The position numbers and the translations under genes were made by a program. 11,508 nt of DNA. Origin: Bacteroidia bacterium (GTDB taxonomy: Bacteria > Bacteroidota > Bacteroidia > NS11-12g > UBA955). The notes below the pieces were generated by a model, which made no database searches, had not been told where the DNA came from, and saw only the letters and a program-made list of their open reading frames with translations. Positions 5,537-11,508 of this stretch are shown here, piece after piece. The DNA lies in contig JALRLA010000241.1 of the NCBI GenBank assembly GCA_023254645.1, positions 1 through 11,508 of the forward strand, in the 5' to 3' direction. The first letter of the stretch is position 1. Each line of letters begins with the position of its first letter.

Positions 5537-6786
5537 TGTGAGCCCAGTAAAGCGTCTGCGGCTTCTTCTCGGCTGCGTTGCAAATCCAAGGTTTGTGATT
5601 GAGGATCCAACATAGCACTTTTGGAAGGCTGTCTGACAAAAAGAGTAGCCACCATCATAAATAGAGCCGAAATCACCACCACTTGAGTAATCAAAGTATT
5701 GTTGAATTCATCCATTCGCAGATAGGTGGGAATGCTGACGACCAACAACACGGTAATTAAGCCTCGGGGAGCAATGAAAAGCAGGGGAAATAGATCCAAG
5801 CCGGCAAGTTTCAAATGCACCCCCCTAACTACATGGACCAAGGCCACAATGGCACAGGCCATACCCAAAGTATGCCAATCAACCAAGCTGCGGTAATCCA
5901 ACAAAAATCCGAACAACAAGAAAAACGCCACACGAACCACGAAAGTCAACTCGAAGGTGATGTCAGCAAATTTGTGAACCTCTTCGGTCAATTTGGCTGG
6001 GCGCAATACATGGAACCATGCAAAGCGTTCCAATTTTTGAAAGTTGGCCAAAAACAATCCGAAGATGAGAATCAAAATCAAAGCCGGCAGATGGTAAAAC
6101 TTGGCCAAGGAATACATCAACAAGATCAAGGCAATGATGGGTATGAATTTGATGCGGTGGCGCAGTCGACTCAGGATCAATGACAGGGCGGCTGCGCCGA
6201 TAAAAGCAAAGACAATGGAAATGAATATTTGCCAACCAAAGTGCAGCAATGCTGTTTGATTCAACACCTCATTCACAATGACAAAATTGAAAAAGAGCAC
6301 GCCCAAGATATCCGAAAAACTGCTTTCAAAGACCACAAATTCCCGGTCTTTGGAACCCAGCATTCGAGCCGTTGGAACAGCAATGGCGCTGCTGATGATA
6401 GAAAGAGGCAAAGCATTGATCAACCCTATTCGGTAGGGAGTTCCAAACTCAACGTTCAAATAATAGGCCATCACCGCTGTAAAGATGATCATGGGCAATA
6501 GGGCCATGTAAAAGGTTTTGCCGATGATTCCCAACTTCTCTCGCTTCAACTCCAGCTCCATGGAGCCTTCCAATACAATCAACAGCAAACCTAGGGTACC
6601 CAACTCCTTCACCATTTGATCCAAATTGGGAATCGGAAACCCAAATGCAGAAGCGCCCTCTCGACAGACAACACCCAATGCAATCAACAGAATGACCGTA
6701 GGGATGCGTGTTGCTCGCGCACTGACTTCAAACAGATAGCCCAATAGAATGAGCAGAGACAAAAATATCAACGCGGGGGTATCCAT
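5500..6786 (-). CDS. CPA-type cation:proton antiporter
   Basis: 428 aa with about 11-13 hydrophobic helices, matching Na+(K+)/H+ exchangers of the CPA superfamily. The ion-site helix reads F-E154-S-S-F-S158-D159-I-L-G, corresponding to ES..ND in classic CPA1 members; here Ser replaces the Asn before the key Asp159. The conserved I-A-P-R341-G motif in a late helix is present. There is no TrkA-N or CNT regulatory domain; the protein ends in a short hydrophilic tail (about 384-428) rich in Ser, Gln and Asp. It should sit in the inner membrane and exchange protons for sodium or potassium, aiding pH and salt balance; the ion cannot be read from sequence. The ATG lies 2 nt after the stop of the outer-membrane barrel gene, so the two form an operon. 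Its last codons are antisense to the end of rmuC. Confidence 0.9.
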   Translation of the reverse strand: MDTPALIFLSLLILLGYLFEVSARATRIPTVILLIALGVVCREGASAFGFPIPNLDQMVKELGTLGLLLIVLEGSMELELKREKLGIIGKTFYMALLPMIIFTAVMAYYLNVEFGTPYRIGLINALPLSIISSAIAVPTARMLGSKDREFVVFESSFSDILGVLFFNFVIVNEVLNQTALLHFGWQIFISIVFAFIGAAALSLILSRLRHRIKFIPIIALILLMYSLAKFYHLPALILILIFGLFLANFQKLERFAWFHVLRPAKLTEEVHKFADITFELTFVVRVAFFLLFGFLLDYRSLVDWHTLGMACAIVALVHVVRGVHLKLAGLDLFPLLFIAPRGLITVLLVVSIPTYLRMDEFNNTLITQVVVISALFMMVATLFVRQPSKSAMLDPQSQTLDLQRSREEAADALLGSHQSSESSDSNAS

Positions 6787-6788
6787 AG

Positions 6789-7907
6789 TTAAAAGGCTTC
6801 GCCGATGTAAAAGTACAACCCATATCCGGCAGAATGGAATCCTATATCAATTCTCGTATAGACATCCTTTTCGGGAAACAAGAGATAGCGCAATCCAGCC
6901 CCAGCACTGGCTGACCAATAGTAAAAGGGCCATTGCTCAGAAACCGAGCCCAAAGAAGCGAATACGGCTCCTCCCAACCTGCGGCTCCATGAAAAGGGAA
7001 GCATCCTCAACTCAGCTTGTAGAGCCAACATTTGCTCGGACCGCAATCGCCCCAAATAATGTCCACGCATAACAGATTCACCGCCCAACAAACTCATTTG
7101 ATTGAAGGGCACATTGCCCGCTGAAAATTGCCCTATACCGTGCAAGGCCAAAACCTTATTCGAACTAAATGAAGTGAAATGCCGAGCGTCCACAAAGATG
7201 GTATTCATGGGATGCTGACTACCCAAAACGTTACCGTAATGCAAAAAAGCAAGCTCGAACAAATTACCCTGCCGAGCATTTAGAACATTGGGCCTAGAAT
7301 CATAAACCCAACCCAATCCGACGCCCATATTGCGCGAACCAGAGGCACCCAAAGGGGGCGAAAACTCAATGACATGCGACTGCAAATCAAAAGCCACATT
7401 GCTCATGCTTTGGTAGTCGAATTCCAAGCCAAAATAGTGGTCTTTGCGTATTTGCTTCATCCAGCGTTCCCGAATGGAAATGCTCTGACCACTGACAATG
7501 GCCAAGGGCTCTTTGGGCGGCTCAGAACCCACTCCATAAAAGTGCAAGGGATAATCCATGATGCGAATTTTCCCCATGCCCAACCATGCGTTACCAGCCC
7601 CATACAAAGCATGGTCCAACCAAAGTCCTTTTTGTTTTTCTTGGGTAACAAAAGCAAAAGAATTGATCTCGCTCAATCTCGCTGATGTATCGCGCCCACT
7701 GTGAAACACATAAAGGGAACTCAGCCCCAATTCCAACTTGGTCTCAGGAGCATAAGCAAGGGTCGGATAGGCCAAAAAACGAGGCTTAGACTCGTCTGTC
7801 TCCCCCAGATAATAGTCCAAAACCCGGCGAACAAAGGGATCTTTATTTTGACCCCAAGCCACATTTTGCGACAGAACTAGAATGAACCATAATGCAATTC
7901 TTGGCAT
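6789..7907 (-). CDS. Omp85/D15-like outer-membrane beta-barrel protein
   Basis: 372 aa. A signal peptide (1-19, ending AWG before Gln20) is followed by a short linker and then a barrel of alternating aromatic and polar strands up to the C-terminal Phe (YFYIGEAF). The stretch LLGGESVMRGHYLGR (about 273-287) matches the VRG[FY]-type motif in the conserved loop of BamA/TamA-family barrels. VYDSRPNVLNARQG (201-214) matches the typical D.R...P..G hairpin seen before it. Length fits a barrel without POTRA domains, as in the surface-antigen (D15) proteins common in Bacteroidota. No lipase (patatin) domain precedes it. It resides in the outer membrane; whether it inserts proteins, exports something or is just a channel is unknown. 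The antiporter gene follows after 2 nt. A TAnnTTTG box lies close upstream. Confidence 0.82.
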   Translation of the reverse strand: MPRIALWFILVLSQNVAWGQNKDPFVRRVLDYYLGETDESKPRFLAYPTLAYAPETKLELGLSSLYVFHSGRDTSARLSEINSFAFVTQEKQKGLWLDHALYGAGNAWLGMGKIRIMDYPLHFYGVGSEPPKEPLAIVSGQSISIRERWMKQIRKDHYFGLEFDYQSMSNVAFDLQSHVIEFSPPLGASGSRNMGVGLGWVYDSRPNVLNARQGNLFELAFLHYGNVLGSQHPMNTIFVDARHFTSFSSNKVLALHGIGQFSAGNVPFNQMSLLGGESVMRGHYLGRLRSEQMLALQAELRMLPFSWSRRLGGAVFASLGSVSEQWPFYYWSASAGAGLRYLLFPEKDVYTRIDIGFHSAGYGLYFYIGEAF

Positions 7908-7914
7908 GCGTACT

Positions 7915-7922
7915 CAAAGGTA
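7915..7922 (-). promoter_or_regulatory. TAnnTTTG -7 box before the outer-membrane barrel gene
   Basis: On the minus strand this reads TACCTTTG, a full match to the Bacteroidota -7 consensus, ending 7 nt before the ATG at 7907. It would drive the barrel-antiporter operon from the 44-bp divergent gap shared with the methyltransferase gene. No clear -33 TTTG is seen at the usual distance. Confidence 0.42.
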
Positions 7923-7939
7923 ATGCAAGCAATATAGAG

Positions 7940-7947
7940 TAGTTTCG
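7940..7947 (+). promoter_or_regulatory. Near-consensus -7 box before the methyltransferase gene
   Basis: TAGTTTCG differs from TAnnTTTG at one base and ends 4 nt before the ATG at 7952. It mirrors the divergent box at 7915-7922 in the same 44-bp gap, giving a compact back-to-back promoter pair. Confidence is low because of the mismatch. Confidence 0.28.
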
Positions 7948-7951
7948 CTTC

Positions 7952-8701
7952 ATGGCTCAGGCATTTGAAATTCGTGGAAATCTCTGCAATTTGTGCGGAT
8001 ACCAGGGCCCTGATTTTCAATTGCGAGGCCATTCTCACCCCGTTTTGTATGAACAGGAGGTCATCGGTTCCCAACGAAGGCCTGTTGATTGCCCCAAGTG
8101 CAAAAGCAGCGATCGGGACCGCCTGTGTTTTTCATTTTTGCAATCGACCTGGCGCCCTTCTCCCAATCCTCAAATTCTGCATATTGCTCCAGAAAAATCA
8201 CTCAGCCAAAGAATACTTCAACTATTGGAAGAGAAAAAAGGGGGCGAAAATTGGGCCCACTTCCAATACCTTGGACTCGACAAACGCACAGGACTGTACC
8301 GATACCCTTCCTGGGTGCAACGTGGCGACATTCTCCGTTTGCCCTATGACGACCAGTCTTTGGATCTTATCATTGCCAATCACGTTTTGGAACACATACG
8401 GGATTTGACCACAGCCTTACAAGAATTGCAGCGAGTATTGAAACCAAACTCATTGCTCATCGCCCAAGTTCCCTGGGCCCAAAAGCTAGAAATATCGAGC
8501 CTTAGCCCTTCCGTCAACCGCTTGAGTAGAGCCTTTTGGCAACGAAAGAACCACGGCCAATACGATCATCAGTGGCTGTTTGGCCAAGACCTTATTCATC
8601 TCATGGCTAAAGAAAATTATAGGGCTCAATTCTGGAAAGAACCAGAGGCTAGTTCATTGTGCGTCAACACCTTGGAAGCGCTCATGGTTTACAAAAATTA
8701 A
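7952..8701 (+). CDS. SAM-dependent methyltransferase with N-terminal Cys-pair module
   Basis: 249 aa, soluble, no signal peptide. Two Cys pairs, C12-x2-C15 and C47-x2-C50, probably bind one zinc ion; they are followed by SSDRDRLCF. The methyltransferase core (about 72-230) has a Rossmann-like first strand ILHIAPE (75-81) in place of the classic GxGxG, an acidic strand end at LGLD110 that likely holds the SAM ribose, RGDILRLPYDDQSLDLIIANHVLEHI (124-149) as the motif II-III region, and LQRVLKPNSLLIAQVPW as the next strand-helix-strand. This is the methyltransferase-11 type pattern. The HIAPE variant with an N-terminal Cys module is seen in Bacteroidota relatives, often near sugar or surface-polymer genes, but the substrate here is unknown. 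ATG 7952 is chosen because it starts right before the first Cys pair. Neighbouring genes are divergent upstream and a separate operon downstream. Confidence 0.82.
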   Translation: MAQAFEIRGNLCNLCGYQGPDFQLRGHSHPVLYEQEVIGSQRRPVDCPKCKSSDRDRLCFSFLQSTWRPSPNPQILHIAPEKSLSQRILQLLEEKKGGENWAHFQYLGLDKRTGLYRYPSWVQRGDILRLPYDDQSLDLIIANHVLEHIRDLTTALQELQRVLKPNSLLIAQVPWAQKLEISSLSPSVNRLSRAFWQRKNHGQYDHQWLFGQDLIHLMAKENYRAQFWKEPEASSLCVNTLEALMVYKN

Positions 8702-8703
8702 CA

Positions 8704-8740
8704 GCACTTTACAAACTATTCGTTTTTCAGTGTAAATTGC
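8704..8740. repeat. Inverted repeat between the methyltransferase and fibre genes
   Basis: GCACTTTACA (8704-8713) and TGTAAATTGC (8731-8740) are 10-base arms that pair at 9 of 10 positions around a 17-base spacer with a T5 run. The repeat starts 3 nt after the methyltransferase stop and ends 21 nt before the fibre ATG. It could be a transcription end hairpin (though no T-tract follows the second arm) or an operator for the fibre operon. Confidence 0.4.
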
Positions 8741-8761
8741 GAGATACTAGCAACTTTATCT

Positions 8762-10507
8762 ATGAAACTTGCATTTCGCATTTTGCCTGTTTTGGCCATT
8801 TTAGCTTGGGCTTCTGAAGCCTCGGCTCAGAACGTGGGCATCAACGAAACGGGAGCAAACCCCAACGCTTCTGCCATGTTGGACGTAGCGGCCAACAATA
8901 AAGGAATTCTGATTCCCCGCTTGAACCGCGCCCAGAAATTCTTGATCAACAACCCCGCCGACGGTTTGCTCATTTACCAAACCGATGACACCGTAGGCTT
9001 TTGGTACTACGAGAAGAACAAATGGGTTCCGGTTATGCGCTCGGTTACAGCAGGCAAAGGCTTGGTAGGGGGCTACATTCAAGGCAATGGAAGCATCGAC
9101 ATGCAAGTGACCGGTGTTGCACCCGGCACCTATGGTCGAATCAACGAGTACCCCGTTTTCACGGTCAACGATTTGGGCCAATTGACCTTTGCTGGAGTCC
9201 AACAAATCGTCGATAAAGATTCCACCAACGAATTGCAAACCATTAGCATTTCAAACGATACCCTCTATTTGAGTAAAAATGGTGGTTCGGCCTTTCTCTC
9301 CGGCGGATGGCGCACTTCCGGCAACGACAACATTGACGACAACACCGACTTTTTCGGTACAACCACCAACCAAGCCATTCGCATAAAAGCCAATGATGGC
9401 TGGTATGGGGAATTGAACCCCAAAAACCGCAACGTTTCATTTGGAGACCGGGCTCACATCGGTTCTAAAGGTTCGGACAACATAGCCATTGGCCGAGACG
9501 CCTTGTACAGCAATGTATCGGGCACCGACAACATTGCTTTAGGCGAATATTCGTTGGAGAACCTTCGCAGCGGTAGCTACAACGTTTCACTCGGATACCA
9601 GAGCATGTACAACACCAACAACAGCATGTACAACGTGGCCTTGGGCTATCGTCCCTTGTATACCCAAGTTTCAGGCTATTACAACGTGGCCTTGGGCTTT
9701 TATGCCGGCTACTATCAGTATTCAGCCAGTTACAACACCGCCATTGGCACCTATTCCTTGTACTACAACTACAACGGATACATGAACAGTGGCTTGGGTT
9801 ATGCTTCCATCATGTACAACCGATTTGGTTTGTACAATACAGGCTCAGGTTCTTATGCCTTGTACACCAATCAAAACGGTAGTTACAATACCGCTGATGG
9901 TTCATTTGCCCTACGATACGTAAACGGCGGCGACTACAACACCGCTATCGGATATTCAGCCGGGCCAACTTCAGCCAATTTCGACAACACGACGGCTGTG
10001 GGCAATGGAGCGGTTCCTACCGCCAGCGATGAAATCGTCATCGGCAACGGCTCGGTCACCAGCATTGGCGGATACGCCGATTGGAGCAACTTGTCAGATG
10101 CTCGTTTCAAAAACAACGTACAAGAAAACGTAAAAGGCCTAGACTTTGTCTTGAAGCTTCGACCCGTCACCTACACCTTGGACGTGCACAAAATATACGA
10201 GCACACCAATCCTTACGACAGCACCGATTGGGAAAGCAAATACAAGCGAGAAAGCGACATCCAAACCGGATTCATCGCCCAGGAAGTAGAACAAGCGGCC
10301 AGAGAAACCGGATTCAACTTCAGTGGCATTGATGTTCCTCAAGGCGAAAACGATCATTACGCCCTTCGCTACGGGACCTTCGTTGTCCCCTTGGTGAAAG
10401 CCGTCCAAGAGCAACAAGCCCAAATTGAGGAGTTGAAAAAGCAAAACGAAGAACTCCAGGCCCTTGTTCGTCAAATGATGGGCACTCCCCAACCCGCGAG
10501 AGATTAA
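8762..10507 (+). CDS. Secreted fibre protein with 17-aa repeats and S74 chaperone domain
   Basis: 581 aa. The signal peptide (1-23, ending EASAQ) is followed by the common Bacteroidota surface module NVGINETG...ASAMLDV...KGILIPRLN (24-65), then GLLIYQTDDTVGFWYYEKNKWVPV. Residues 235-421 hold eleven 17-residue repeats, consensus roughly SGxYNxALGYxxLYxN, of the YadA-head-like beta-roll type. The C-terminus is an S74 intramolecular chaperone domain starting with S445-D-A-R-F-K450, the family's self-cleavage motif; cleavage is expected just before Ser445 and would release a 137-residue chaperone. Residues about 545-573 are coiled coil (QEQQAQIEELKKQNEELQALV). S74 domains assemble trimeric phage tail fibres; here the Sec signal and chromosomal setting point to a trimeric cell-surface fibre. 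Trimerisation and cleavage are inferred from the family. The next gene begins 5 nt after the stop, so the two form an operon. Confidence 0.9.
   Translation: MKLAFRILPVLAILAWASEASAQNVGINETGANPNASAMLDVAANNKGILIPRLNRAQKFLINNPADGLLIYQTDDTVGFWYYEKNKWVPVMRSVTAGKGLVGGYIQGNGSIDMQVTGVAPGTYGRINEYPVFTVNDLGQLTFAGVQQIVDKDSTNELQTISISNDTLYLSKNGGSAFLSGGWRTSGNDNIDDNTDFFGTTTNQAIRIKANDGWYGELNPKNRNVSFGDRAHIGSKGSDNIAIGRDALYSNVSGTDNIALGEYSLENLRSGSYNVSLGYQSMYNTNNSMYNVALGYRPLYTQVSGYYNVALGFYAGYYQYSASYNTAIGTYSLYYNYNGYMNSGLGYASIMYNRFGLYNTGSGSYALYTNQNGSYNTADGSFALRYVNGGDYNTAIGYSAGPTSANFDNTTAVGNGAVPTASDEIVIGNGSVTSIGGYADWSNLSDARFKNNVQENVKGLDFVLKLRPVTYTLDVHKIYEHTNPYDSTDWESKYKRESDIQTGFIAQEVEQAARETGFNFSGIDVPQGENDHYALRYGTFVVPLVKAVQEQQAQIEELKKQNEELQALVRQMMGTPQPARD
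9464..10024 (+). repeat. Eleven in-frame 51-bp (17-aa) repeats in the fibre gene
   Basis: Eleven consecutive units of exactly 17 codons can be laid out with no insertion, from SKGSDNIAIG to the degenerate ANFDNTTAVG. Fixed positions are Asn at unit residue 6, Gly at residue 10 and a Leu, Ala or Met near residue 14. Tyr is common at residues 5, 11, 12 and 15-16. The DNA copies have diverged, so the array is old, but neighbouring units 4 and 5 share an identical stretch of 18 bases (9629-9646 and 9680-9697). Confidence 0.88.
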
Positions 10508-10512
10508 CCCCC

Positions 10513-11508
10513 ATGAAACTGGCGAAAAAAGTCGGACTACTGCTAACTCAGCTGGCCATCACTTCGGTGTATGCCCAAGGCTGGATCCAAACGGGTGGCC
10601 ATTTGGTCATGACCGATGGAGCCCGCATTGTGGTGACCGGAACAGACGGCAATATCTCAGTCGAAAAGGACACCCGATTTCATTTGAAAGGCCCAAATAG
10701 CCGCATCTCCTTTACCGGCTTATGGACCAACAACAGCCAAGGCGGTGTGTTCACCACCAACGAAGGCCGTGTGGATTTGCGGGGATTCAACCAGCGCATT
10801 GGTGGCAGCGCCATGACCTGGTTTCCCGAGGTCAGCATATTGGGTTTTGGCGCCGTCGAATTGGATCAGCATACCTTGATCGGAGGAGGACACAACGGTG
10901 GCGGCACCGCTCGGTTCTTTTTGAACAACCGCACCCTCAACCTAAACAGCTATACCCTGGTCATCAACAACCCCTCTCCCAATGCCATGAGTTATTTCGG
11001 AACAGGAGGTATTCGAAGCGACAATTTGCCCGCCCAGGGTTACGGAAAATTGCAATGGAACATTCGTGGAGGCGGCGTGGGCCCTGTTTACCGCATTCCC
11101 TTTGTAACGGGTGGCGGCTGGGGAACACCCATTCGCTTTGACTTCACTTGCAACTTTATAGCGACCCAGGTCGCCGACTCAGGTTTCATACGCATCGCTA
11201 CTTACAAAACAGCCGATGTCCCCGTTCCCAACAACCGCCCCCTACCCGACGGCGTATTCCACGCCGACAACGAATGCCAAGGCGAAAACTCCGAACGCAT
11301 GGTGGACCGTTTTTGGATTGTCGAAGACGGAGGCTATAGCGTCAAACCCGACGCTACCTTGGGCTTCAGCTACGCCACAAATGAATGGAATAGCGCCAAC
11401 AACAGCATCACCGAAGCCAGTCTGGGGGCCATTTCGTGGGACGCCGCCAACAGCCGCTGGACCTACCCCATTAAAGGCACAGTCAACACGGCCACCAATT
11501 ACGTTTCC
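10513..11508 (+). CDS. Large secreted surface protein, N-terminal part only
   Basis: 332 residues are visible before the window ends; no stop is reached. The signal peptide is 1-21 (ending SVYA before Gln22). The mature part is rich in Gly, Asn, Thr and short beta strands: GWIQTGGHLVMTDGARIVV...ISV looks like the start of a surface beta-helix or sandwich protein. Residues about 262-332 (ERMVDRFWIV..GGYSVKPDATLGFSY...SITEASLGAISWD...KGTVNTATNYVS) match a module I know from Bacteroidota secreted proteins, normally placed shortly before a T9SS sorting domain. The rest is expected past the window edge. It starts 5 nt after the S74 fibre gene, so both are probably made together. The function is not recognisable; a structural or adhesive surface role is inferred. 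Plus-strand ORFs in other frames here are shadows. Confidence 0.8.
   Translation, partial: MKLAKKVGLLLTQLAITSVYAQGWIQTGGHLVMTDGARIVVTGTDGNISVEKDTRFHLKGPNSRISFTGLWTNNSQGGVFTTNEGRVDLRGFNQRIGGSAMTWFPEVSILGFGAVELDQHTLIGGGHNGGGTARFFLNNRTLNLNSYTLVINNPSPNAMSYFGTGGIRSDNLPAQGYGKLQWNIRGGGVGPVYRIPFVTGGGWGTPIRFDFTCNFIATQVADSGFIRIATYKTADVPVPNNRPLPDGVFHADNECQGENSERMVDRFWIVEDGGYSVKPDATLGFSYATNEWNSANNSITEASLGAISWDAANSRWTYPIKGTVNTATNYVS

Noticed and set aside
8762..10507. Prophage tail fibre
   Set aside because: The S74 domain suggests phage, but the protein has a Sec signal peptide and a Bacteroidota surface module, and no phage structural or lysis genes are nearby.
10722..11339. Two Arg/Gln/His-rich ORFs in the last kilobase
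   Set aside because: They are out-of-frame shadows of the long secreted-protein frame from 10513, which has a signal peptide and a recognisable surface module.

Overview
The window looks like chromosomal DNA from a member of the Bacteroidota. The signs are: a type IX secretion (T9SS) type A sorting domain on the secreted esterase; signal peptides ending at Ala/Gly-Gln; a surface protein with the 'NVGIN...NASAMLDV..NNKGILIPR' N-terminus common in this phylum; TAnnTTTG boxes just upstream of several genes; and an almost complete lack of Shine-Dalgarno sequences. I cannot name a genus.

Layout. (1) Positions 1-1937, minus strand: a secreted M36 (fungalysin-type) zinc metallopeptidase that stops four residues after its HEFGH zinc motif, followed at once by a compact, AT-richer pair of small unknown ORFs with an unusually strong Shine-Dalgarno. 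This looks like a junction where foreign or rearranged DNA cut the protease gene. (2) Positions 2015-3987, plus: a T9SS-exported alpha/beta-hydrolase (esterase) followed 2 nt later by a YwaF/TMEM164-type membrane protein. (3) Positions 4057-5536, plus: a 39-codon lipoprotein gene and rmuC, separated by a short leader with a possible pseudoknot. (4) Positions 7907-5500, minus: an Omp85/D15-type outer-membrane barrel and a CPA-type cation:proton antiporter, 2 nt apart. The antiporter's end overlaps the end of rmuC by 37 bp. (5) Positions 7952-8701, plus: a methyltransferase with an N-terminal Cys-pair module. (6) Positions 8762 to the end, plus: a two-gene surface operon. The first gene encodes a Sec-exported fibre with eleven 17-residue tyrosine-rich beta-roll repeats and a C-terminal S74 self-cleaving chaperone. 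The second encodes a large secreted protein that runs off the window.

Most gene products face the envelope or outside: protease, esterase, lipoprotein, outer-membrane barrel, antiporter, fibre and surface protein. No tRNA, rRNA, CRISPR array, transposase or integrase was seen. No gene-free stretch exceeds 300 bases. I did not find a clear-cut new defence or mobile system. The best leads are the interrupted M36 gene with the small ORF pair beside it, the tiny lipoprotein, and the Tyr-rich S74 fibre operon.
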